A DNA stretch of 64,000 nucleotides from Rugalucina vietnamica (taxonomy: Eukaryota > Mollusca > Bivalvia > Lucinida > Lucinidae): contig OZ024882.1 in NCBI GenBank assembly GCA_964017185.1, forward strand, positions 38,054,488 to 38,118,487, read 5' to 3'. Below are positions 54,200 through 64,000 of the stretch, piece by piece. Every line of letters begins with the position of its first letter. The first letter of the stretch is position 1. The notes under the pieces are model-generated. The model was not told the DNA's origin. It was given only the letters and a program-made list of their open reading frames with translations, and ran no database searches. Made by a program: the position numbers and the translations under genes.

Positions 54200-54823
54200 T
54201 TTCAAGATTGACGTGTATGTATGGGTATGGGTATATACTTAGAGGATATTTTACTTTTTTGAATTGAATACCAAATATATTTAATCGAGTGTGTTGATTT
54301 TGTACATTTTCCCATCGAATAGGCAGGCGGTGAAAATACAAAACAAAAACAAATATTGAAAACACACTCTTCCTTACGTTCTAAATAAAAAATTTAAGAA
54401 CATGAACACCAATACTTTGTTATTTCTTAAATAACTGAGTGAAAGGCGTTAGAATTTCTGGCGTGAAACACTTTTTAATGACGTCAAGTGAATAGAAACG
54501 TCAGAAGTTATCAGAAAGTTTACAGTTAAAATATCGGCTGATATCAATCACTTGTGAAAATCATCAGATGTCTCAACATACACTTTACATAATTTACACC
54601 TATGTAATACATTTATCTTTTTTGCCATAGAAGATACGGTTAAACATCATTTCAAAATTCAATATTAAATTTGATAATGCAACATTCATCTGTCTGAGCC
54701 TACCAGTTATCGCCAGTACTGAACAACTTTTTTCAGCGTACTGCTAAATAGACTCCATAAAAAAGGAAGAATAAAAACGAATGAAGAAAGAAAAGAAACT
54801 TATTATGATAAAAAAATGAATAG
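54200..54823. other. Unassigned
   Basis: AT-rich; starts with GAGGATATTTTAC, like the ends of the 26 kb and 29 kb hairpins, but no hairpin follows. Confidence 0.35.
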
Positions 54824-54899
54824 CGGATACTCGGCGAGATTCCAACCTGTAAGAGTCTGATTAGAAGACCGATGCTTAACACACTGAGCTAATGGGCCG
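54824..54899 (-). pseudogene. tRNA-Arg(TCT)-like pseudogene or SINE head
   Basis: Minus-strand 76 nt with A-box-like TTAGCTCAGTGTGTTAAGC, anticodon loop CTTCTAA (TCT) and a T-arm-like GGTTGGAATC. The acceptor arms and several stem pairs do not match, so it is unlikely to be a working tRNA. Confidence 0.5.
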
Positions 54900-56659
54900 A
54901 CAGACTTTTAACGGCATTACTCATGTTATTATTAATATTTATGGTCTATAAATAATATTCTAAAAATAGTTGCCATTATCGGCTGGTTTCCCGTTATCAG
55001 GTTTATGTTATATGTAAATATATTGGGAATAGGAACCAGTGCCATGCTTAATTGATACCGAATCATTTTCACGCCCTTGATTACTAGAAGAGTAAGAGAA
55101 TCAGGCTATCTCGGCTTCATTTGTACCTTCGAGGTTATCATAAAAAACTGTTGAAGTGACCACGGCAGTGTAGCGCTAAATACAAACGGCGATGAACTAT
55201 TATTATTATGAAGAACAGACAGGCACTACAAGCATAATCAATGATAGAAATCATGTCTTAAGCATGTCGTTTATAGATTAGAAACCGAAATAACAATTTG
55301 TATCGAAATAATTGGGGACGATTATGCCTAAGGCTTGCAAAGACCACAGACTGATGACCGCCGACCGAATCACTACCCATGGCCTCTAAGCATTCTTTTT
55401 AATTTGAAACGTTAATAACTTTCAAACTTTTAAGTGTCCCAGTTGACAAAACAATCGATTTACTTTTTGTATGTCTACAGCTTTACATCCTAAAATAATC
55501 ATATTGACGAATAAACAATCTTTTAAAACCGGACTTCTTTTTTTCTCGGATGGATATCTATATGGGCCTTTTCCATTACAGTTATAGCTATAGAATAATA
55601 CATTGAAGGGTTGAGGCTATAAAAATCTTCTGCAACTATACGTAATAGCTAGTGTGACAGATGATAACGCCGTAGTAAAATACGACAGCACCCAGGGAAA
55701 TACTAGAGGAGAGAAACTCGGAGAGAAACGACCAGCTTCGATTTTTATCTCATTTTATATTTTTATCAAGACGTCATATATAATTACTTTCATCCGGCCA
55801 TTATGGACTGTAATTGGTATCGCGCGCATTCTGTTCTGTTACATGAGGATTTTAGGGCATGATTTCATATACGAGCATTAATTCAAACAAAATCATGGCA
55901 CATACACGCATTGCAAATGATAATGCAACATGTACTAGAAGAACAATGCCATTTCCATACATGCATTTAAATTATAGAGTTCGACTCGGTCGAGTGAAAG
56001 CCTTTTTACAATGAATGACTCAAAATACATCCGATTCCTTTTTAAATACGAATAGTAAACACGGTACTCATATGTGCATAAAACGGCATGAAAGTTTACA
56101 GCGAAGCCTACATACGTCTGTATCAATATACAGATCAGATAAAATAGCCATTGACTTATACCACCCTCACTGTGTATAACCGTACAGTCTAGTACGGTAC
56201 ATGAAACTGAAACTTGGCGATAAAATGCACCCATAAGGGGAAAGGACAAACTTGGTCTCAAATGAAAGCTTATTACCCCTGCTATTGATTACCGGTTGTC
56301 GTAGCTTTCCAAAAGTGTAGCGTCATATTAGAAAAAGGGGAGATAACTCCCTACTATAACAAAGCAAGTTTCGACAGGCAGTTGTTTCCGTTAGAAAAAG
56401 TCATTGAACTATTCATGGAACAACGTGAATTTCCAAGTTATATAATACAAACTTGTATTTCGCGGCGATTGGTTGCTGTTTAGGTTCCTTGAACGTCAAG
56501 ACGATGGTACTCATAAAATCGTTGTAAATGAATATTTTCAATTTAATTTGCGCAGTTCATATACATACTTTTGAAACGAATTTTCTTTAGTCGTATAGAC
56601 AATTTTAAAAGCTTTTCAGCCATATAAACTACGTTTCTGTACAATTTTTATTAATTTAG
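54900..56659. other. Unassigned
   Basis: No gene I can support; the ORFs at 55654 and 55935 lack splice context or recognisable motifs. Confidence 0.4.
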
Positions 56660-56759
56660 TTACATCTCTTTGAAAGATGGCATCCCCCTTTAAAAACTTG
56701 CACATTTTAGTGAATAGATAATGGGGGTACACAAAGAAAAGGGACCATATCTCGGCTGT

Positions 56760-57480
56760 TTTTTTTTTATTCTAGACCACAGAACTTGGTCTCATTTTAA
56801 AGCGGAGACATATTTCTGATATCGTATGATAAAAATGTAAATTATCTAATTTGTATATTCATGAATTTTAATTTATTCATCAAAATGACAGTATAAAACA
56901 TAAAAACAATAAATGAACTTATGTCATACATAAACTATTACTATGACACATTGTTATTGCACCAATAATACCAACTGACAAAATTGTTGATGTCATGTAC
57001 CTAAATGAAAATTATATTTTTAGCATTTTCATGAATATTAATGAAAATTTCAAAAATCAGGAACAACTAGGGGAAAATATTTTGCCATTGAAGACTTTGG
57101 GGCGGGTAATATGATCTACCTTGCACTCTTAGACACATTTTCATGGCGGTCAGTTTTGTCAGAAGAATACCAGAATGCCCAAATGGGTTGCCTTCAACAC
57201 TGAGCACATTTATATGATGTAAATTTTATAGTTTCCCAACCCACCCAGAATGTGATCATAAATAATGGGGGTGTACTTACTCATATACCATCAACAGCAT
57301 TCTCTAGAGGATTATTGTTTTTCCAATAGTAATACACGGACATAAAACTTTAACATGAATACATATTAATATTCAAATCATTGATTTTGCATATTCATGA
57401 AATTAGTAAGACATATAAAAATCGGTACAATATTGGGGAATAGTTACAAAGTCACTCGAATCTGAGCATTGCAGTCATAT
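56760..57480 (+). repeat. Partial copy of the palindrome arm at 1-720
   Basis: CTAGACCACAGAACTTGGTC, AACTAGGGGAAAA, ATTTTCATGGCGGTCAGTTT and ATTCATGAATATTAATGAAA match the left arm of 1-2845 in order and orientation. Confidence 0.75.
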
Positions 57481-57838
57481 GGCATATCACATGACCAGGC
57501 AATAGACTGATCACTGGCCAGGCAATAGAATTTTCTATTGCCTGGTTCTGTTTCAAAGTATTAACAATAGTTACTGGAATAGATGAAAATAACAAATAGC
57601 CATTTCTTTACAATTTTTTATGTAATTAGGTAATAATTACATTTACCACATTCAATAAAACAGTTACAAGAAAAACATATACTTTGTAAAGCATTAAACC
57701 TATTTTCATCACAAACATTCAAGTTTGATTCACTATAGGCAATTGTGCCTAGTCCATATTTAGCAAACCAGCAGTCTGCGATCACATGACCTGGCATTGA
57801 ACAACAAAAACAGATCTTTCTGCCACCCCATTTTCTGT
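57481..57838. other. Short hairpin and unassigned DNA
   Basis: CAGGCAATAGA / TCTATTGCCTGG forms a small hairpin at about 57518-57545; related ATCACATGACC words at 57488 and 57781. Confidence 0.5.
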
Positions 57839-59141
57839 TTACCTGTCTCTTTTTATTTGTACTGATGTTTGTCTTTGAAAGTGTCCATTCCCTATGTTTG
57901 ACCTGTTTGATTGTCTATTTCCCGTGTATGGTATGTTCGTTTGTCCATTTCCCGTGTATGCTACATGTATGTTCGGTTGCCTATTTCCCGTGTATGGTAC
58001 ATTTGTTTGTCCATTTCCCGTGTGTGGTACGTTCAGTTGTCCATTTCCCGTGTATGGTACGTTCGGTTGTCTATTTCCCGAGTATGATCTGTGTGAGTTA
58101 CCATTCCCCGTGTATGTTATGTGCTCTTTTCTATTTCCCGTGTGTTTCCATTTCCATTCCAGGCTGTCTGTTTCCCGTGTTTGGTATGTTCCCTTGGTGT
58201 AGTTGTCCATATTGTCCTGGTCCGCCGTTTTTGTTCTGCTGTTGTCTGTATCGTGCCACACATTTCTTGAAATATTCCACGATTTGCACATGCCTGTTCA
58301 AAGCGTCTAGTAATCTACGGATCCCAGAGTTCGCTAGATGGATTCCGTCTACGTCATAATAACGCGACGCAGGTATAGCCCGTTCTGACCAAAGAATAAA
58401 TCGTAGGTTTCTTCAATGAAATTGATTTTGTGTGTTTTCCAGTGGGCCGCAACGTGCTGTATTGAAGTATTAATGAATGACACATCTACATCACCGCGAG
58501 GCACTACTTTACATAAGTGAACAATACAATCCCGAGTTGCAATGCGTATATAATAAAGAAGTTCATCATAATCATCTTCAAATCGGCTGGTATCCGTCCT
58601 GTTTGAGGCATCATTTCCACCAACGCAAATGATAACGTTGTCGAAGGTACTCAAGTTATAAACCGACAGTTCGCTCCATATGTCCTTTACTGATGCACCA
58701 CTTTTGGCACAAATGGCAACTCCTTTCTTCATTCCTTTTGTACTGGCTTCTTTCAATAAGGAGTCGCTTACTATCAACGTTCTGTTCAATTTACTAGTCG
58801 TGGGTGTCCGTTGATGGTCTCTAGGGCTTGTCCGATTTGTGATGCGTACCTGAACATGATGTGGTGAACCCGAATCGTCCGAGGACTGCTGTCTGTTGAT
58901 GTCTGAACTAATGTGTAAAACCTCGGAATCACTAATAGGAGTGTATATTTGTTTAACCTGGGTCTGCGACGAATCCCCTTGGAAACTCCCATCAGACAAA
59001 TTCCCGTACCCTTCGTCTGTAGCACAGGTTTCTGATGAAAGACGGCGTTCGCGTACCGGAACATGCTGCTGTTGCTCATGGTTGTAAGATTGCTTTACTG
59101 AATCAGCGCACGATGTATTTCTACCGACACTCTCAATCATG
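57839..59141 (-). pseudogene. SGNH-hydrolase-domain ORF, C-terminal half, frameshifted
   Basis: The minus-strand reading from 59140 has a Ser/Thr-rich linker, then an SGNH-type domain: SDSLL (block I Ser), GASVKDI (block II Gly), VGGND (block III Asn), and, after a one-base frame change near 58365, DVDGIHLANSG (block V Asp/His). A second frame change near 58150 leads into a low-complexity tail of about 10-residue repeats (YTGNGQTNVP). SGNH domains hydrolyse esters or acyl groups. In invertebrates such a domain also occurs in LINE ORF1 proteins. The part upstream continues at 61676-62577 beyond a foldback insertion. With at least three frame changes this is a relic of a retroelement protein or a dead gene. 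Confidence 0.65.
57915..58185 (-). repeat. Coding minisatellite, 30-bp unit
   Basis: About nine units around TTTCCCGTGTATGGTACGTT (+ strand) encode, on minus, variants of YTGNGQTNVP / YTGNRQPNVP at the C-terminus of the SGNH ORF. Confidence 0.75.
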
Positions 59142-61627
59142 CCCAGCAGGCACCTGACGTCTGTTTGACGTCAGATATTGGTTATATTTTGGTCGCGACG
59201 TCATATAACCAATTTCCAACGTCTATCAGACGTCATTTCCTGACGTCTTTTGAACGTCTGGATTGGACGTTGTTTTGACGTCAAACTAGTTCGTCAGTTA
59301 GACGTCGTAATCAAGACGTGATTTAGACCTTGTGTTTTTCATACTTCTGACCATGTGTGGTGTGCAAATTAATGAAACTTCACTTTGGGTAAAAGTCAGA
59401 TCATTCGTTTCGTGTGTTTCTTTTGCTTTCTTCCTTTCTTTTTTTTTCTATGTTACTTCCAGCAGACATTTGACGTCCGTTGGACGTCAGATTGACGTCA
59501 GACTCCAACGTCATAATAACGTTGGAGTAGGTTGATTTTGAAAGTTTGTTTGTTGTCAAAACTAGACGTCAATCTGACGTGCTAAAGCCAACGTCGGTTT
59601 AACGTCTGAAAGCTGACGTCAATCTGACGTCCTAAAAACGACGTTTGAATTCATGTCATATTCATGTCATATAAATAGTTTAAGGTGTATATTTTTTCGC
59701 ATTTTTGAATAACAGTGGATTCAGAAGAGCAGAGATGCACTTTTGATAGTCCCTTTCACTCCTTTGATAGAGTTTTTCGGAACATACAAAATGTTCAAGA
59801 TATTAATTCAGCCTGATGTTGGTACATCTTATTTAAGCAAAATTTTATTGCTTTATGGTGCTAAAACCAATAAGACATTAGTGTGAGAAATAAGATTATT
59901 CTGAACAATGGTGAAATAAATATTAAAATATACAAATTTTATTTTCATTTTAATTGAAAGTTTGATAATTTAGTGTTTCTACATTAATTAAGCATGATGT
60001 CGAAATATGGGATTTCCCATACCAGACTCAGATATGACTTTTAAGTGGCAAGGTTGAAATTATTATTTGAATTTGATATTAATTTGAGGATCTTACACGA
60101 GTGGTCATTTCATATGAAATTTATTAAACGAGCCTTCAGCGAGTTTAATAAATTTCATATGAAATGACCACGAGTGTAAGATTCGTTTTATCATATGACT
60201 TCTAAAATAGGATTTTATCGCCTTCGAAGTGGACATATTTTCAATGAAAATTTACATTGTTGTTACGGACGTCGTCAATGACGTTACGTATTCCCGCAAA
60301 AGTGTTATTACACGTGTGGTCATACGATTTTTATGACATGACGTTATCCACTGGAAAACAGCGACGTCATATGATAATATATAATATGTGTAATAAATTA
60401 TGTCAGTTTAAGGGCAGCTAACTCTGTCGACATATATGAAAAACACGTCCCCAGCAGGCATCTGACGTCAACTTGACGTCGGATATTGGTTGTATTTTGG
60501 TCACGACGTCATACAACCAATAACCAACGTCCACCTGACGTTCAGTCCTGACGTCAGTGGACGTATTGATATGACGTCGAAATGACGCCGGATTCAAACG
60601 TAAGTCTAACGTCATATGTCGACAGAGTTAGCTGCCCTTGAACTGACATAATTTCTTGCGCAAATGTAACAGCATCAAATTCAAATAATAATTTCAACAT
60701 TGCCACTTTTAAAAAAGCCATATCTAGGTCTCGTATCGGAAATCACCATGCTTAATTTATTTAGAAAAAAATAATTATTTGTTAATCAAAATAAAGTCTT
60801 TCACTAAATTATTAAACCTTCTATTAAGACGAAAATGAAATTTGTATATTTTAATACTTATTTCACCATTTTAAATTATTGATTGTTCACAATAGTCTTA
60901 TTATTTACACTAATGTCTTATTTGTTTTAGCACCATATAACAATAAAATTTGACATGAATAAGATATACCAACATCAGAGTGATTTAATACTTAAACATT
61001 TTGTATATCCCGAAATGTAACTGTTTATCCAAGTACTGGTTAAGGTGGACCCAGGAACGGTGTCAAACGAAAAACAAAAAAATCAACCTAGTACTGGTTT
61101 TTACCCAGGAACGGTATTACAAAAAGCAAACCCCGGTTTGAGCCTTCGGGTGCTCGCCGGGAAAAGCAACCTCCAAGTACTGGTTCTACCCAGGAAAGGT
61201 AACTAAAAGCAAACCCTAGTACTGGTTGGTTCCCAGGAAGAAAAAAACCGAATAACTCTATCAAAGGAGTGAAAGGGAATAACAATAGTGCATCACCGCA
61301 CTACTGAATCCACTTCAGGATTTCAGAATGTTAACTAAACTGCGAACAAACATTCACGATATCGGTTTTAGCACGTCAGATTGACGTCTGTTTTTGACGT
61401 CAAACAAACTTTCAAAATCAACCTAACCCCAACGTCATTATGACGTCACATTTGAGACATCAAACCAACGTTGTTTTCTGACGTCAGAATGACGTCTGTT
61501 TTTGACGTCAGAATGACGTCTGTTTTGACGTCAAACAAACTTTCAAAATCAACCTAAATCCAACGTCATTATGACGTCGGAGTCTGACGTCTATCTGACG
61601 TCCAACTGACGTCAAATGTCTGCTGGG
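59142..61627. mobile_element. 2.49 kb foldback element rich in TGACGTCA, 3-bp TSD
   Basis: The ends are CCCAGCAGGCACCTGACGTC and the inverse of CCCAGCAGACATTTGACGTC, flanked by ATG (59139-59141 and 61628-61630). The arms are inverted over about 1 kb (59459-60060 against 60720-61627, including the CTTTCACTCCTTTGATAGAG block). The middle carries a second palindrome (60393-60640, TAACTCTGTCGACATAT inverted) and a hairpin at 60093-60180. CRE-like TGACGTCA/GACGTC words occur dozens of times at the four ends. Removing it rejoins the flanking ORF in frame. Confidence 0.85.
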
Positions 61628-62577
61628 ATGTTAATCAGGGAGACCTTTGATTCGTTAAGCTTAAGTTCCATTTTTTTAATTAGACTTGATCCCCGTGTCA
61701 AGTTGGTCTATCTTATTTAACAATGCGCATACTTTCACGCTGGTGAGCCCGCCATTTTCTGCTAGGATACCATCTTGACGCTGAACTATAAGTGTACTTG
61801 TAAACATCGGAACGGTGTTGACTGTTTCGCCGGGGCCTGTTACATGTAAATTTCCGTTGTTCCCTGCGACCGCGCCCTGCTGATGTACCTCTTTGAAATT
61901 CTCATGTTCATTGTTACTGTTAATATTTGCTGATGAACTAGATGCGTATATCAACTTTTCGGCAGTGAACTCCTTTTGAATCCCTGATATCGTACAATTG
62001 TCATCGGTACAGGAAGGTGCCAAAACTGATGACTTAACCGAATGTACAGGCTCGGACGACGTTACGGGATTCTCTAGTGACTCTGGCTGCGCGTTTAGCG
62101 GTGGAGACTGGTCTCCGCTTTCTTCTGGATTGGGGATGCTCTCTATATTCTCTGTGAATGATGGCTCCTGCCGAAAACAAGTTTCCGATAGTTCCTCTGG
62201 CAACAGACTTCCAGAGCTTGATCCATCTAACTGACTATCAATATCCTTCATAAGCCGTCCAAACAAGTATTGTGCAACTTTTGGAAACCGCTCCTCTCTC
62301 CATTTTCTAAACCCTAAACCGCTTAGCTCAACGGTTTTGAAATGCCAATCCAATTTCAAGTCACACTTCGATATGAACGTGGTGTCGTCCTTTTCAACAC
62401 TTTGACGGAAGTCAGCATGAATCTTATTTTGGAACATATAATAGAAAACCCGAGATTGAAATGTGACGCTGATTTTTGTCTCAGATACTTGTGTTCTGTA
62501 TGAATTTCCCTCTAACTGATTACTAGATATTACCGTAGATCTACTGATTTTTCCGTTTGAATAAATGAGACACTGGA
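61628..62577 (-). pseudogene. SGNH-domain ORF, N-terminal half
   Basis: Open on minus from an acceptor-like TTGACTCTAG (exon start 62577) to 61676. It contains a compact region (FYYMFQNKIHADFRQ, GLGFRKWREERFPKV), an acidic Ser/Pro-rich linker and a heptad-like end (LLNKIDQLDTGIKS). One extra base near 61683 creates the stop; in the shifted frame the reading KKMELKLNESKVSLIN runs up to the foldback insertion and continues beyond it at 59140. The N-terminal family is not recognised. Confidence 0.55.
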
Positions 62578-63000
62578 ACTAGAGTCAAGCAAAGCAGAAT
62601 CGCTAATGAATCAATAATGACGGTATCCATGTTTAGATATACAGCAGTAAAGTTATCCTTATTTTGTTCTGATTATTCAAATTATATTATGTATTCTTCT
62701 TATGTATTAATAAAAGGATTAAGTACCTTTTAAAGTCCCGGTTTTCATAGCATTAACACATTTCATTGGTGAATTTCATCTTTCCGATTGTATTTCCGGC
62801 TATTTGAATCTCATTTGAATGTTAGAGTTTCTATGCACAAATCTAGTAAAGGGTTTTCGTGATAATATATACTATGTCTGCTCTAGCCCAAAACTTTCCA
62901 CATTGTATATCAGAGCATACCTTTCTAGAGGAAAATCTGTCGTACATGTACTTACGAGCGAAAAATAATAAAAGTCATTGATTTCGTGCATTAAGAAATA
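62578..63000. other. Unassigned
   Basis: AT-rich; no supported gene or repeat. Confidence 0.4.
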
Positions 63001-63850
63001 TAGGGATCAACCATGGTTTTCAGTGTTCAAACATTCGATGGATCACGAGGAAGGTGTTTGAACACAAGGCCGCAGGCCGCGTGTTCAAACACCTTCCGAG
63101 TGATCCAGCGAATGTTTGAACACTGAAACAAACCATGGTTGATCGCTATTTTTGCATTTTCACTCTAATCCACTTAAAATCTCATGAAAATAACATTAAC
63201 AACGTAAAAACTCACCGAAAACCGCGGAGCTTCTTCAACGTCGGCCATTTTGTTTCTACAAAACACATGACGTCACGTCGCATTGACCAATGACGTCGGC
63301 CAAAACCCATGTTCAAACGGCACGTGAATTTCATGATTTGAACATGGGTTTTGCAGTTTGAACACGGCTTTCGACCAATCGAAAACGGCTTCAAACAGCC
63401 ATGCGCATAGATATCTATGCAAGAATATAGGGATCAACCATGGTTTTCAGTGTTCAAACATTCGATGGATCACGAGGAAGGTGTTTGAACACAAGGCCGC
63501 AGGCCGCGTGTTCAAACACCTTCCGAGTGATCCAGCGAATGTTTGAACACTGAAACAAACCATGGTTGATCGCTATTCTTGCATTTTCACTTTAATCCAC
63601 TTAAAATCTCATGAAAATAACATTTCAACGTAAAAACTCATCGGAAACAGCGGAGCTTCTTCAACGTCGGCCATTTTGTTTCTACGAAACACATGACGTC
63701 ACGTCGCATTGACCAATGACGTCGCCCAAAACCCATGTTCAAACGGCACGTGAATTTCATGATTTGAACATGGGTTTTGCAGTTTGAACACGGCTTTCGA
63801 CCAATCGAAAACGGCCTCAAACAGCTATGCACATAGATATATATGCAAGA
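63001..63850. repeat. Tandem duplication of a 427-bp hairpin/promoter-like unit
   Basis: Two near-identical units begin TAGGGATCAACCATGG at 63001 and 63428. Each has a 145-bp perfect-looking hairpin (CAACCATGGTTTTCAGTGTT ... inverse, loop GGCCGCAGGCC) followed by GACGTCACGTCGCATTGACC and GACGTC, and ends near TATGCAAGAAT. ORFs at 63212 and 63638 are the same repeat reading. Confidence 0.85.
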
Positions 63851-64000
63851 ATGTTGATTTGCAGACAAATACAACGCGTTCGGGTGTTTTGAAAGTCATG
63901 AATGAAAACTGTTCTTAGTTCGCTATTTATAACAGAAATCCGCGATTAAAAGCGTCAAAAAGTGAGCTAAATTGAGCGTCTTTGTTTATCGCAAAGAACT

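Noticed and set aside
57865-58359. 164-codon plus-strand ORF rich in Cys/Phe/Pro
   Set aside because: Antisense shadow of the coding minisatellite and SGNH domain, whose motifs lie on the minus strand.
63212-63874. Two similar minus-strand ORFs (KPFSIGRKPCSNCKTHVQIM)
   Set aside because: Same reading of the two copies of the tandem duplicate; no independent support.

Overview
The window is eukaryotic: genes are split by GT-AG introns, AT-rich DNA lies between them, and LINEs, SINEs, an LTR retrotransposon, MITEs, foldback elements and satellites make up most of the sequence. The repeat set (a GAGCCGAAGGCTC hairpin followed by a GTCCGTCTGTC stretch, LINEs with a C-terminal CxxC...H...C knuckle, and a repeat that translates to RAVQAQK..RGWKF / NENEGADQL) suggests a marine invertebrate, most likely a bivalve mollusc. 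That assignment is inference.

The main host gene is on the minus strand at 51729-28053. Seven exons join in phase to give 335 residues of a GFO/IDH/MocA oxidoreductase resembling myo-inositol 2-dehydrogenase, with a poly(A) signal 34 bp past the stop. Its introns are heavily invaded. Intron 1 holds a TA-flanked MITE. Intron 2 holds two inverted-repeat elements and a 1.3 kb array of GATATC palindromes. Intron 3 holds a young, intact LTR retrotransposon plus a LINE fragment. Intron 4 starts with a 5.4 kb minisatellite whose 44-bp unit is the last 36 nt of exon 4 plus the first 8 nt of the intron, so the array appears to be an amplified exon/5'-splice-site junction.

The LTR element (36807-43726, 4-bp target duplication CTAT, LTRs differing at only about four positions) has one 1667-codon gag-pol ORF. 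Its domains run Gag, protease, integrase, reverse transcriptase, RNase H. This is the Ty1/copia order carried by Ty3/gypsy-type domains, as in Gmr1-type elements. Its U3 has five heat-shock-element motifs, including a perfect four-unit site, just upstream of the TATA box.

Layout: 1-2845 large palindrome; 3-8 kb small MITEs and hairpins; 8-11.2 kb broken LINE; 11.4-12 kb GCGTG-rich repeat; 12.6-19 kb nested DNA elements and a local duplication; 19-24.4 kb SINEs, one orphan exon and the 3' end of an unidentified plus-strand gene; 26-28 kb hairpin and LINE remnant; 28-51.7 kb the dehydrogenase gene; 52-57.5 kb SINE, MITE and satellite relics; 57.8-62.6 kb a broken ORF with an SGNH-hydrolase domain, split by a 2.5 kb foldback element rich in TGACGTCA; 63-63.85 kb a tandemly duplicated hairpin/promoter-like unit.

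All calls come from reading the sequence. No database search was possible.
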